Notes: generated by a model not told the origin, from the letters alone. A stretch of 64,000 nucleotides of DNA from CAZIKB01 sp964539665 (GCA_964539665.1 CAZIKB010000020.1:1-64000), one strand, 5' to 3'; counted from the stretch's first letter, positions 28,401 to 37,886 are shown. Made by a program: numbers and translations.

Positions 28401-29210
28401 CAGGATGTGAACAAACTTGTTCCGGAACGTGGACTGAATCCATTGTCCCAGGCAATCCCCTATATCCGTTCCCGAACGCCAACTTACAAACAATTTGGCG
28501 AAGCTGGTGTTGAGGAAATCATTGGGAAATCTTTGACTCAAATACCAGGGCTATTTGCCACTACACTGGAGCATTTGATTTTTTTAAATCGTGATAATGG
28601 ATTTGAAGCTGTTGCATTTCCTGTTGAGGCACAATTTGCACCGGCCTTTTATGCGGGAGTCGCCGACTTTGACGGCGATGGTCATGATGATGTGTTTATC
28701 AGTCAAAATTTCTTTGCTACTCATTTGATGAAGCCACGCTCAGACGCCGGCCGTGGTCTATGGCTGAAAGGCGATGGTACTGGTAATTTGCAACCAGTTC
28801 CTGGTCAAAAGTCTGGTGTCAACATCTATGGCGATCAACGCGGTGCAGCCTTAGGCGATTATGATTGCGACGGCCGTGTGGATCTGGTCGTTTCACAAAA
28901 CGGCAACGCAACTGTGCTTTACAGAAACGTTGGCGCGAAAAAAGGCCTGCGTATTCGATTAGCAGGTCCAAAGGGTAATCCGGCAGGAGTTGGTGCAACC
29001 ATCCGAATACATTATGAGGACAGGTATGGTCCGGCTCGTGAAGTTCATTCAGGATCAGGATACTGGTCTCAGGACTCTTTAGTACAAATCATGGGAGTAC
29101 AGGATAATCCGAAGGGCGTTTGGGTGCGTTGGCCGGGGGGGGAAATTAGCAATGTAGATATTCCTGAAGGAGCATCTGAGCTTACTATAAATTTCAATAG
29201 TAAAAAATGA
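25494..29210 (+). CDS. Giant double FG-GAP/UnbV protein, copy 3
   Basis: 1238 residues, with an N-terminal transmembrane anchor or uncleaved signal (IIIKTGFIASVLIAAYLVIQ). Two propeller halves each end in a UnbV domain (about 559 and 1154). It is clearly homologous end to end to copies 1 and 2 but more distant, so it is probably the older branch. The Ca-loop motifs (DIDGDGDLDLY, DFDGDGHDDVF) are intact. No strong ribosome site was seen; the first ATG gives the same N-terminal layout as the paralogues. Confidence 0.87.
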   Translation: MIKGNNKNIIIKTGFIASVLIAAYLVIQYWPGHSIKWHEEPEYRWAELPSPEFGKPGFELLPTSETGITFTNSLTPDQIGDNQFLLGGSGVATGDIDGDGLTDVYFSCLDGSNVLYKNLGNWKFRDITRQAGVACSNRFSTGTTFADIDGDYDLDLLVTSLGGANACFLNDGSGNFTEVTDSAGLKSNNGSTSMALADIDGDGDLDLYMTNFKKTSVENIYSPREREHGRVARKVGSTYEILPQFKEHYRIEMICDQPFLYENAEPDFLYLNDGKGHFNLASFTDGRFLDEEGNPVSEQKDWGLMPRLQDMDNDGDPDIYVCNDYWSPDRIWMNDGTGHFQAISKTAIRHTSKFTMAMDFSDIDRDGDLDFFLIDMLAQDHPRRMQQMGTNTALPTAIGQFDNRPQIKRNTLFLNRGDRTYAEIAHFSGVHATEWTWSVRFFDVDLDGYEDIIATNGQTHDFEDTDTNDRVQRLSVYGYDRRKLTSLFPSYLTSNIAFRNNGDLTFENVSAEWGFTVPDMSWGMAFADFDNDGDLDIATNRLDASAGIYRNETAAPRIAVRLKGLPANTQGIGAKIRVLGGPVPQDKELICGGTYLSGSDPMVTFAADTTENSLTIEVVWRSGKISRINNVIPNRIYEIFETDTGTEILSKSDSSVTTNHFFEDVSYLINHKHHEDVFDDFKRQPLLPNRLSQAGPGLAWHDIDGDGYDDLFIASGKGGQLACYLNNRKQGFSRMQGGSLAENLKFEQGSIVGWAKQDGSASILVGCSNYENLPTGNAFVMRYDFKNGAVEKSNSISGDTSSTGPICVADYDGDGDLDLFVGGRTIPGYYPQPASSRLYRNEKGTFRIDKTNSEQFKKMGMVSGAVFSDIDGDGDPDLILAVEWGTVMVFRNNNGNFTDATNALGLDEYKGRWNGVTTGDLNEDGKLDIIATNWGVNNEHTASNENPLRIYYDDFDGNGTLDIIEAHFDQDVNKLVPERGLNPLSQAIPYIRSRTPTYKQFGEAGVEEIIGKSLTQIPGLFATTLEHLIFLNRDNGFEAVAFPVEAQFAPAFYAGVADFDGDGHDDVFISQNFFATHLMKPRSDAGRGLWLKGDGTGNLQPVPGQKSGVNIYGDQRGAALGDYDCDGRVDLVVSQNGNATVLYRNVGAKKGLRIRLAGPKGNPAGVGATIRIHYEDRYGPAREVHSGSGYWSQDSLVQIMGVQDNPKGVWVRWPGGEISNVDIPEGASELTINFNSKK

Positions 29211-29390
29211 TTTATCGAAAAATCTAATTACTTTACATAAAACTGAGTTCACAAATACGTTAAAAAATCAACTAAATTCTCAACCCCTTTATTCAAATTT
29301 ACTGTACTTAAAATCAGTCATTTTGAAAATGGGTAAATTTGGTTCAAATAAAGTCAGGTTGAATTAATATATATTAGGAGATTGGAAACC

Positions 29391-31472
29391 ATGAATGACC
29401 AACAAAATCAAATCCAAAAATCTGCTGAGTGGCAGCAGAAATTGCTCTATTTTGTTATGGGGTTTTTATTTTTTGAAACGTTAACCGGCCTTTCCATTTA
29501 TTTACTTCCTTTCAGTGTTCCAAACCAAATAATGGTGCTGCTGCATACAGTCATTGGGCTGATTTTCATCATTCCTTTTACATGGTATCAAATCCGACAC
29601 TGGCTCATTTACCGCTCGATGACTATTAACCATTTCAAACTGACCGGCTATTTCTCTTTGATTGTAACATTGGTGGCTGCTGTATCAGGTTTGGTTTTAA
29701 CATTTCAGGCAATTTTCCAGACTCGAATCAGCTATGTCTGGGACCTGTTACATATCGTTTCAACCTTTGCATTGATCGCCGCTTTGGTGCCACACATCGT
29801 TGTCATTATGATTCGTGATTTCAAAGCAAGCAAACAGGAATCATTACAGCCAGTCCTTGCTGCCGAAAAGAAGTTTAGTTTGAACACCCTTCTTATCACG
29901 ATAATACTTTTTGCGGTAGCAGCCCTTTTTGTGTATGCCTATGAACCGGTGACTCTGGAGAATAAGTTTCCCGAGGACTATAGCTACCTCTATGGAGCTG
30001 AAAGGCCTTTTGCACCAAGCCTGGCAACTACTTCGACTGGTGGAGCTTTTGACTCTAAATCTTTAGGTGGTTCTCAGAGTTGTGGAACCTCCGGCTGCCA
30101 CGAACAGATTCTCCAAGAATGGCAAGTCAGCGCTCACCGATATTCGGCAATGGATGCAGCTTTTCAATTAGTCCAAAAGGTTATGGCCGAACAAAATGGG
30201 CCGGAGTCTACTCGCTATTGTGGCGGGTGTCACGATCCAATATCACTATTCTCAGGTACAAAGAATATTTTCAATGATGATTTGACCAATCTCACAGGTT
30301 ATCAGGAAGGCGTATCGTGCATTGCGTGTCATGCTATCAAAGAAACCGACGTCAAAGGCAATGCCAAATATGTTATCACTCAGCCCGGTCGCTATATGTT
30401 CGAATTACACGAAGGAGAAACATTCAGGTTATTAAGAGATTTTCTAATTCGGGCATATCCCCAATATCATGTTGAAAGTTTACAACACCGTATGTTTAAA
30501 AGTCCGGAATTCTGCGCAGCCTGCCACAAACAGTTTATAGATGAAGAGGTTAATAATGTTGGCTGGGTTCAACTTCAGAATCAATATGACAACTGGCGCA
30601 AAAGCCGATGGAATCATCCGGGCGATCCAACAAAAACCGTCGAATGTCGTGAATGTCACATGCCGCTTAATGAATCGTCAGATCCTGCAAGTGGCGATCC
30701 TCTGGATTATAATCGTTCCACAACAGATAAAAAACACCGCAGTCACCGGTTTATCGCAGCCAATCAATTTATGCCCGGACTACTGAAGCTTACCGGTGCT
30801 GACGAACAGATAGCATTAACAGAAAAGTGGCTTCAGGGTAAATTCGAAATTCCAGAAATTGCAGATAAGTGGCAACCGGGTCCGGCGGTACCCATTGAAT
30901 TAAAGGTACCGGAAAACGTAGTGCCTGGCCAGGAAGTGAAGATTCAAGTACTCATTGCCAATAATAAAGTCGGTCACGATTTCCCAACCGGACCACTTGA
31001 CATCATCCAGGCATGGGTAGAATTGATAGTAAAGGATCAGGATGGAAATATGGTATTTACTTCTGGTACAATAGATGAACAAAATTTTATTAAACCAGGG
31101 TCTTTCATTTTTAAAGCAGAAGCTGTTGACCAAAATGGCAATCTGATTGACCGCCATAATCTCTGGGAAATGGTCGGTGTGCGGTATCGCCGCGCTCTTT
31201 TTCCCGGTTTTTCCGATAAAGCAGAATTTGCTTTTCCATGTCCGGCCAGCATGACGATTGCAGAAGGGCCGATGATGCCGACAAAAGAAGATTTTAAATT
31301 TCAGGTACCTGGTCAACGAGTGACACAGTTAAAGGTAGACGCCAAGCTAATGTACCGAAAAATTGATCAATACTTGCTGAATTTTCTTCTTGGAAAAGAT
31401 TCCGGGATCACCGCCCCGGTAACAATCATCTCTGAAGATGAAAAAGAAATAGAAGTTAAGAATAATTTATAA
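29391..31472 (+). CDS. Membrane cytochrome b-like / pentaheme cytochrome c fusion
   Basis: 693 residues. Residues 18-140 hold four transmembrane helices with spaced histidines (52, 70, 121, 135) like a small cytochrome b; a fifth helix is at 166-183. The exported part has one CX4CH (231-237) and four CXXCH sites (CGGCH 277, CIACH 310, CAACH 374, CRECH 418), a cytochrome c554-like set, then a beta-rich tail from about 500. It would carry electrons between the quinone pool and the periplasm. A TTG nine bases upstream extends the frame, but AGGAG ten bases before the ATG at 29391 decides the start. It is four bases from the next UnbV gene. Confidence 0.85.
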   Translation: MNDQQNQIQKSAEWQQKLLYFVMGFLFFETLTGLSIYLLPFSVPNQIMVLLHTVIGLIFIIPFTWYQIRHWLIYRSMTINHFKLTGYFSLIVTLVAAVSGLVLTFQAIFQTRISYVWDLLHIVSTFALIAALVPHIVVIMIRDFKASKQESLQPVLAAEKKFSLNTLLITIILFAVAALFVYAYEPVTLENKFPEDYSYLYGAERPFAPSLATTSTGGAFDSKSLGGSQSCGTSGCHEQILQEWQVSAHRYSAMDAAFQLVQKVMAEQNGPESTRYCGGCHDPISLFSGTKNIFNDDLTNLTGYQEGVSCIACHAIKETDVKGNAKYVITQPGRYMFELHEGETFRLLRDFLIRAYPQYHVESLQHRMFKSPEFCAACHKQFIDEEVNNVGWVQLQNQYDNWRKSRWNHPGDPTKTVECRECHMPLNESSDPASGDPLDYNRSTTDKKHRSHRFIAANQFMPGLLKLTGADEQIALTEKWLQGKFEIPEIADKWQPGPAVPIELKVPENVVPGQEVKIQVLIANNKVGHDFPTGPLDIIQAWVELIVKDQDGNMVFTSGTIDEQNFIKPGSFIFKAEAVDQNGNLIDRHNLWEMVGVRYRRALFPGFSDKAEFAFPCPASMTIAEGPMMPTKEDFKFQVPGQRVTQLKVDAKLMYRKIDQYLLNFLLGKDSGITAPVTIISEDEKEIEVKNNL

Positions 31473-31476
31473 GCTC

Positions 31477-33285
31477 ATGCTTGAAAATCTTTCTCGGCGA
31501 AAAAGACATCTCCTCGTTACAGTTTCTATTGGATTTTTATTTATTGTGGCGATGGCTGTTATTTTTTGGATTGTTTTAAAACCTGCTCAACCCTATCGCC
31601 CAGGCGAAAATATTGAAGGGCTGACAGCAGAACTTTCACGCTCCATGCCAATGGATTACCCCAAAATCACCTTTGTGGATGCCACAAAAGAAGCCGGTAT
31701 CTTTTTCCAACATTTTTCTGGAAAACGCTCATCCCAACTTCCCGAAGATATGGGCTCTGGCGCTGCCTGGGGTGACTATGATAATGACGGCTGGCAGGAT
31801 CTTTTTATTGTCAATCAAATTGGCCCTTTGAACATGAGCCGCGAGGAAATTAATCAATCGCCTGCACATTGTGCCCTATACCATAATAATGGCGACGGAA
31901 CGTTTAGCGAAGTGAGTGTCCCGGCGGGAGTTGATTATCGTGGTTGGGGTATTGCAGCAGCCTGGGGTGATTACAACAACGATGGTTGGCCCGATCTTTT
32001 CATCACCAATTTTGGTGAAAACGTGCTTTACTATAACAACGGTGATGGCACATTTATCGATAAATCCAGGCAAGCAGGAATTGGCGGGCAAAAAGGATTC
32101 TGGGCTGGAGTCTCGTGGGCAGATTTCAATCGTGATGGTTTTCTCGATCTCTATGTTTGTGGCTATGTTAAGTATTCCTTCCAGGAGGAGCAATTGACAA
32201 CTTTGCAATACGATGTCGAAGTTCCCGTCAGCATCAATCCGTCCGCGTTTGAACCAGAACGGAATCTTCTCTACCGAAACAATGGCGATGGCACATTCAG
32301 TGAAATTGCCATTCGAGCCGGAGTCGCCGATCCCAATGGACGAAGTCTCTCGTCTGCCTGGTGTGATTTCGATGACGATGGCTGGCCTGATTTGTACGTT
32401 GCCAATGATGTATCGGATAATGTTTTGTTCCGTAATTTGGGCAACGAGTTATTTGAAGACATAAGTCATGCTGCATGGGTAGCCGACTACCGGGGAGCCA
32501 TGGGAATTGCAGTTGGCGACTGGGATAGAGACGCTGATATGGATATGTTTATCACACACTGGATAGCTCAGGAAAACGCGCTTTACAACAATAAATACCA
32601 GCAATTCAGATCAAACAATTCAGCTTCGAAAGTGCTGCGGTTTATGGATGAAGCAGATCGTTACGGATTAGGGCAAATTGCTCTCGACTTTATAGGTTTC
32701 GGAACTTCATTTTTTGATTATGACAATGACACTAATTTAGACATTTTCGTAGCAAACGGGAGTACATTTCAGCAGAGAGAAAATCCTCAGCTACTAATCC
32801 CAATGACAGACCAGCTTTTCAGGAACTATGGAACAGAGGAAGGTTTTTATGATATATCGATTGTAAGTGGGGATTATTTTACTCGTAAGTATGTTGGACG
32901 CGGCGCTGCGTTTGGCGATTATGACAACGATGGAGATGTGGATATTTTTGTCGTTAATAACGACGGACCTGGTATCCTGCTAAAAAATGATGGTGGTAAC
33001 CAAAACCCATGGCTTCAGGTTAAACTTGAGGGTAACAAAAGTAACCGTCAGGCAATTGGAGCAAAATTAAGGCTCGTCACAGGGAATACAGTTCAAAGCC
33101 GGCAGGTTGGAGCACAGAGTTCGTATTGCTCACAAAATAGCCTCATCCAACATTTCGGTCTCGGTAGTTACACATCGGTTGATACACTAGAAATTACCTG
33201 GCCAAATGGTTCAAGGCAATCTTTGCAAAATATCCCTGCCAATCACACTTTACGAGTGCTTGAGGGAGAAAATAACCATCGATAG
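31477..33285 (+). CDS. FG-GAP/UnbV protein with N-terminal anchor
   Basis: 602 residues. One transmembrane segment (about 12-33) is followed by FG-GAP blades with DYDNDGWQDLF-type Ca loops and a C-terminal ASPIC/UnbV domain from about 511 (VKLEGNKSNRQAIGAKLRL). It is CRTAC1-like in layout. It starts four bases after the cytochrome gene, so the two are almost certainly co-translated and probably act together at the outer face of the membrane. Confidence 0.87.
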   Translation: MLENLSRRKRHLLVTVSIGFLFIVAMAVIFWIVLKPAQPYRPGENIEGLTAELSRSMPMDYPKITFVDATKEAGIFFQHFSGKRSSQLPEDMGSGAAWGDYDNDGWQDLFIVNQIGPLNMSREEINQSPAHCALYHNNGDGTFSEVSVPAGVDYRGWGIAAAWGDYNNDGWPDLFITNFGENVLYYNNGDGTFIDKSRQAGIGGQKGFWAGVSWADFNRDGFLDLYVCGYVKYSFQEEQLTTLQYDVEVPVSINPSAFEPERNLLYRNNGDGTFSEIAIRAGVADPNGRSLSSAWCDFDDDGWPDLYVANDVSDNVLFRNLGNELFEDISHAAWVADYRGAMGIAVGDWDRDADMDMFITHWIAQENALYNNKYQQFRSNNSASKVLRFMDEADRYGLGQIALDFIGFGTSFFDYDNDTNLDIFVANGSTFQQRENPQLLIPMTDQLFRNYGTEEGFYDISIVSGDYFTRKYVGRGAAFGDYDNDGDVDIFVVNNDGPGILLKNDGGNQNPWLQVKLEGNKSNRQAIGAKLRLVTGNTVQSRQVGAQSSYCSQNSLIQHFGLGSYTSVDTLEITWPNGSRQSLQNIPANHTLRVLEGENNHR

Positions 33286-33338
33286 AAATGAAATTTAATT
33301 TGAGCGGCCTTTTGAATAATTAGTCCCGAATTATAATT

Positions 33339-34211
33339 ATGAAAAACACTGTTTTATTAGCTCTGTCCGGCCTGCTGCTGCTTTTTTTGGCAATCACTTT
33401 TCTAAAGGATCATTCTTCAGAGGTCGGCTCACAAAATGACTCTACTAAAGAAGATTCAGCTGACAAAAACAAAATTCAACGATTCTGGCAGATTCATCGG
33501 CAAGCGACTACACATCGAATTGCCGGACGAACTCAGCCGGCCATTGAAGCATATTGCACAACTCTCGAACTTAACGATCAACATGAGAACACCCTTTATT
33601 ATCTGGGCAGCTTATACTTCGAATCTGGTGAATTTAAAAAAGCAGAAAATCTTTGGATACAATTGGTGAAAGTCAATCCCAACAGCGCTCGTGCACATGC
33701 TCAGTTAGGCAGACTTTATCTAAAATCAGGTCAGGAAGAGTTTTACAACTTGGAATCCGCCAGGATTGAATTTCAAAAAGCCATGGCGCTGAACAAAGAG
33801 GAAACCGGCCCGCTGCTTCACCTTGGTCAGATTGCGCTAATTGAGGGCAATTTTACCGAAGCAGCTCATTACTTTAGTGCCGTGACCGGCTCCAACTTTA
33901 AAAGCGTTGAAGCCCATTATTTAAGTGGTTTTGTCTGGTGGAAACAGGGGCATTCACAAAAGGCGCTGCTCTCACTGAAAAAGGCCCTGAAATATCTGCT
34001 GCCTGAGAAACCGATACATGGACTTCCGGGCGAAGGCGATACTAAAACCGGCGAATCACTGGGAAAGTCAACTCAGCAAATTCTTTTTCCGATGAATTTA
34101 CACAATCTCATTGGACTTGATGATATTGAGCTTGCAAAACAAATGGAAACCAGGTTTCAAAAATTAGAATCGTTTCTTGAGCAAATCAGAAAAGAGAGAC
34201 CATTAAAATAA
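33339..34211 (+). CDS. Membrane-anchored TPR protein
   Basis: 290 residues: an N-terminal hydrophobic anchor (LLALSGLLLLFLAITFL), then TPR units (ENTLYYLGSLYFESGEFKKA, SARAHAQLGRLYLKSGQEEF). No catalytic motif. It follows the cytochrome and UnbV genes within 53 bases and is probably the last gene of that operon. Such TPR proteins often act as assembly or docking factors for envelope cytochromes (inference). Confidence 0.8.
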   Translation: MKNTVLLALSGLLLLFLAITFLKDHSSEVGSQNDSTKEDSADKNKIQRFWQIHRQATTHRIAGRTQPAIEAYCTTLELNDQHENTLYYLGSLYFESGEFKKAENLWIQLVKVNPNSARAHAQLGRLYLKSGQEEFYNLESARIEFQKAMALNKEETGPLLHLGQIALIEGNFTEAAHYFSAVTGSNFKSVEAHYLSGFVWWKQGHSQKALLSLKKALKYLLPEKPIHGLPGEGDTKTGESLGKSTQQILFPMNLHNLIGLDDIELAKQMETRFQKLESFLEQIRKERPLK

Positions 34212-34287
34212 AATGCGAAACAGCAACCATTCCCACGAAAGTATTCAATCATTCATTAATAGCCATGATGTTGGTAAAAATATATAA

Positions 34288-36144
34288 TTGGTTAGCAAAA
34301 TCGTGAAATCTAATAAAAATATATTCCGCTTTTTCAAATTCTTTTTGCACAAATATTTATTGGGAGCTGTCATTCTAACGTTTCTCATAACATTTGTCAT
34401 GTATAAAATTGGAAAAACTAACTTTATCTCTGCCAGAGAGGCTTTATCTGTTTCTCTCGCAAAAAGAATGGGCTCAGAATTCTATAATAATAGCCTGAAA
34501 GTCTTTTCAGAATCGCTGGAAGAGTTTGATTGGCAAAAGCCGGATAATATTGCTCAATTGGATAAAATAGTAAAAACGAACACTGAACATTTTGATGTAT
34601 TAAAATTAAATATAATTAATCGGGCAAAACGAATTGTTTATAGTACAGATTCTAATAATATTGGCAGCCTTCAGAACAATCAAAAGCTGGTCAAATCCTT
34701 TGAAGGTGCGCAGGTTTCCAGTTTAATACTAAACAGTGAAAAGCTTGATACCGAAAACGCGCTACTCGAATCTTTCATCCCATTTCGTGTCTCTGACGAT
34801 AATTTTGACGGCGGTAATGAAATTATCGGAGTCTTTGTAATCTACCAAGGCGCAGCGACGCTTAATCAACAGATATTAACATTGCGCAATACTATTTTCG
34901 TTGCCGCTTTTGCAATGTTAGTTCTTGTTATCCTTTGTTTCAGGTATGTGGTCGCGCGTGCAGATCAGACACAAATGAAGTTGAGAAGAGAGATTGAAAA
35001 TTACGCTGAGAATTTAGAACAAATGGTCACAGATCGTACCAAAGAGTTGAGCGAAGAAAAAATCAAACTCCAGGTAATTTTAAACCATGTACCAAGCGCT
35101 TTTGTACTTGTGGACAAAAACTTTCGTATAAAAAGTGCCAGCACAGCCCTTCGGGAATTTACGGATAAAAGTCTCGAAGAAGTTGAGAATCAACACTGTT
35201 ACCAGGTGATTTGTAATAAGAAACCAAGTGGAATTTGCCCGACTACAAAAGCGCTTAAAAGTAATCATGTCGAAAATAGAATTTTAACCTTAAAACAAAA
35301 AGATGGTAAAGAGAGGTGTTTAGAGCATGTAGCGGTTCCTATTTCAAACAATGGGAAAATCGAATCGATACTTGAAATCTTTACCGATATCACCGAAAAG
35401 AAAAAGATGCAGGACTTAATTATTCAAGCAGAAAGAGTTTCCGCTATGGGGCAAATCGCGGCGACAATTTCTCATGAAATTCGGAACGGCCTGACATCTG
35501 TTAAATTAATTTTGCAGCATTTAGCAGTTTCTCTATCCCAGGATAAAAAGAAAGCAGCCAATGTTGCCCTGCAGTCGATTAATGATATGGAAAATGTAGT
35601 CAGGCAATTGTTAGATTTCGCCCGACCTACGCCAATATCTTTCAAAACAACAGATATAAATAAATTATTAAAGCACAGTATGGATTTTTGTAAACAACAA
35701 TTAGAATTGAAGTATCTTAAACTGCAGGAAGATTATGGAGATAACATCCCCAAGCGCCGTTTAGACGCTGAACATATAAGACAAGCGGTGATTAATCTAA
35801 TTTTGAATGCTATTCAGGCTTCAAAAGAAAATGAAACGCTTGGCATTAAAACCACGGTCTCTCCATTGGAAATGAACATGAGCGACTATTTTATAGAAAA
35901 AAAAGCATCTATACATTTAAAAAAGAACCAGCGAGTGGTGAAGATTGATATATCAGATAAAGGCTGCGGAATTCCGCCTGAAAATTTAAATCGTATTTTT
36001 GACCCCTTTTTCACTACAAAAATTGACGGCTCTGGCCTGGGTCTGCCGGTGACACAACGTACTGTTCATGAACATGGAGGAATCATTACAGTAAATAGTA
36101 AACCTGGCCTTGGAAGCACATTCACAATAATTTTACCTGTTTAG
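34288..36144 (+). CDS. PAS sensor histidine kinase
   Basis: 618 residues: two transmembrane helices (about 20-40 and 200-222) flank a 160-residue extracytoplasmic sensor. A cytosolic coiled linker and a PAS domain (about 265-370, holding two Cys in the loop NKKPSGIC) follow. HisKA has the phospho-acceptor in ISHEIRNGLTSV. The HATPase has N box VINLILNAIQA, G1 DKGCGIPP, F box FDPFFTTK and G2 GSGLGLPV. It starts at a TTG (34288), or at a GTG a few codons on; no ATG is available in frame nearby. It is followed by its likely partner, an NtrC-type regulator. The stimulus is unknown. Confidence 0.87.
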   Translation: MVSKIVKSNKNIFRFFKFFLHKYLLGAVILTFLITFVMYKIGKTNFISAREALSVSLAKRMGSEFYNNSLKVFSESLEEFDWQKPDNIAQLDKIVKTNTEHFDVLKLNIINRAKRIVYSTDSNNIGSLQNNQKLVKSFEGAQVSSLILNSEKLDTENALLESFIPFRVSDDNFDGGNEIIGVFVIYQGAATLNQQILTLRNTIFVAAFAMLVLVILCFRYVVARADQTQMKLRREIENYAENLEQMVTDRTKELSEEKIKLQVILNHVPSAFVLVDKNFRIKSASTALREFTDKSLEEVENQHCYQVICNKKPSGICPTTKALKSNHVENRILTLKQKDGKERCLEHVAVPISNNGKIESILEIFTDITEKKKMQDLIIQAERVSAMGQIAATISHEIRNGLTSVKLILQHLAVSLSQDKKKAANVALQSINDMENVVRQLLDFARPTPISFKTTDINKLLKHSMDFCKQQLELKYLKLQEDYGDNIPKRRLDAEHIRQAVINLILNAIQASKENETLGIKTTVSPLEMNMSDYFIEKKASIHLKKNQRVVKIDISDKGCGIPPENLNRIFDPFFTTKIDGSGLGLPVTQRTVHEHGGIITVNSKPGLGSTFTIILPV

Positions 36145-36251
36145 GGGATTGGAGAAAATGACATTCTCATATATTTTTTATATTCACATACTAATAAAAT
36201 TAACAGAAAAATCAATTACGTAATTTATATATCCAGCCCCCTTAATTGACT

Positions 36252-37676
36252 ATGAAAAAAAAGCATCCCAAAATCTTAATCATTGATGATGATGATAAAA
36301 TTGTTTTCGCTATTCAACTGATTTTAGAAAGCGATGGATTTACAATTCTAACCGCTCAAAATGGCAAAGATGGCTGGGAAATGATAAAAAAAGAAGCGCC
36401 GGACATTACTATTCTTGACATTCAAATGCCCGGGATGAGTGGACTGGAAGTGCTTGAAAAAATAGGCGAAGATAAAATAGACACTTCGGTAATAGTTATC
36501 ACAGGTTTTGGAACCATGGACACAGCAATTCGATCCATGCAATTAGATGCCTTTGACTACCTTACCAAACCTTTAGACATGGAAAAAGTTAAAATATTGT
36601 GTCGAAGAGCTTTGGAAATACGTAATTTAAAAAAAGAGATTCATGGATTACGGGCTCAGTTGGATGTTAGTTATGAAGAGGATACATTAGTCGGTAATTC
36701 TGGAACCATGCAGGAGATTTACAAAACCATCGGCAGCATCACATCAACTCCAAACGATAGTTCCATTCTAATTCAAGGCGAAAGCGGTACAGGAAAAGAA
36801 CTGGTTGCCAAGGCGATTCACAGAAATTGCCACCGTTCTTCATTTCCTTTTATCGTAGTCAATTGTACTGTTTTAGTGGAAAACCTTTTGGAAAGCGACC
36901 TTTTTGGACATGAAAAAGGCGCCTTTACCGGAGCCCATGAACGAAAGATCGGTAGATTAGAATTAGGGAATAAGGGCACTATTTTTTTTGATGAGATTGG
37001 TGATTTGAGTATGAATCTCCAACAAAAGCTGCTTAGATTACTACAAGAACGCGAATTCGAAAGGGTAGGAGGCACTGAAACTCTTAAAGTGGACGCCCTG
37101 CTTATTTTTGCCACTCATCGGGATTTAGAAAAAGAAGTGGAATCTGGTAATTTCAGAGAAGACCTTTATTTCCGCATGAATGTCATTCCCATTAATCTTC
37201 CTCCGTTACGGGAGCGAAAAGAAGATATTCCGATTTTAATCATCAATTTCCTGGCGAAGTACAACAGAAAGCTGGGCAAACCAGTGACGGCTGTATCAAA
37301 AGAAGCGATGCAGGCATTAGAAGCTTACGACTATCCCGGGAATGTCCGGGAATTGAGTAATCTCGTCGAACGAGCAATTGCCCTGAATCAAAAATCGGTG
37401 CTTACATTAGGATGCCTTCCAAACATTCTTCAGCGTGAGGATGAACAGACCGATTTTAACATTCCAATCAAAGAGCTTAATTATATAAAGGCAAGAAAAG
37501 ACATATTAAGGGCGTTTGAAAAAAAATTCCTTTCCAAGCTTCTCAGGATCTACCATGGTAATGTGGCAAATGCTGCAAAACAAGCTGGAATGGAGCGACA
37601 AAGCTTCTATCGCCTTCTTAAAAAACACGAAATTAATCCAAAACAATATTATCAATCGTCGTCACCGTCCGGGTGA
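36252..37676 (+). CDS. NtrC-family sigma-54 response regulator
   Basis: 474 residues from the ATG at 36252 (a TTG two codons earlier is less likely). The receiver domain has the acidic pocket IIDDDD, phospho-acceptor Asp in ILDIQMPGMSG, a switch Thr and the conserved Lys in LTKPLD. The AAA+ module has GESGTGKE, GAFTGA and FREDLYFRMNV, and the C-terminus a Fis-type helix-turn-helix (GNVANAAKQAGMERQSFYRL). It is downstream of a PAS histidine kinase, and a near-consensus sigma-54 promoter begins 130 bases after its stop codon. It is the obvious candidate activator of that promoter. Confidence 0.92.
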   Translation: MKKKHPKILIIDDDDKIVFAIQLILESDGFTILTAQNGKDGWEMIKKEAPDITILDIQMPGMSGLEVLEKIGEDKIDTSVIVITGFGTMDTAIRSMQLDAFDYLTKPLDMEKVKILCRRALEIRNLKKEIHGLRAQLDVSYEEDTLVGNSGTMQEIYKTIGSITSTPNDSSILIQGESGTGKELVAKAIHRNCHRSSFPFIVVNCTVLVENLLESDLFGHEKGAFTGAHERKIGRLELGNKGTIFFDEIGDLSMNLQQKLLRLLQEREFERVGGTETLKVDALLIFATHRDLEKEVESGNFREDLYFRMNVIPINLPPLRERKEDIPILIINFLAKYNRKLGKPVTAVSKEAMQALEAYDYPGNVRELSNLVERAIALNQKSVLTLGCLPNILQREDEQTDFNIPIKELNYIKARKDILRAFEKKFLSKLLRIYHGNVANAAKQAGMERQSFYRLLKKHEINPKQYYQSSSPSG

Positions 37677-37806
37677 CAAAAAGTAACCTTGAATGAAAAC
37701 ATGTCCTAAGAGCTACATCGTTTTACATTTCCTCGTAGTCGACATAAGCTGTTTTATTTTAGTAACTTAACTTTAATCCCAAAAGCATATTATTCTAACT
37801 CGGTTC

Positions 37807-37822
37807 TGGCGCAATACTTGCA
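37807..37822 (+). promoter_or_regulatory. Sigma-54 (-24/-12) promoter ahead of the receiver gene and redox/biosynthesis locus
   Basis: TGGCGCAATACTTGCA matches the consensus TGGCACG-N4-TTGCA at TGGC, C and TTGCA, with exactly 10 bases between GG (37808-37809) and GC (37820-37821). The expected start site is near 37833. It overlaps the most upstream possible start codon of the receiver gene (37818), so that start cannot be used from this promoter. Confidence 0.72.
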
Positions 37823-37886
37823 TGTTACTTATTTGAAACAATATCTTTACAAACAGTTTTTCCCTTCATCGATGGGAATCCATGCC

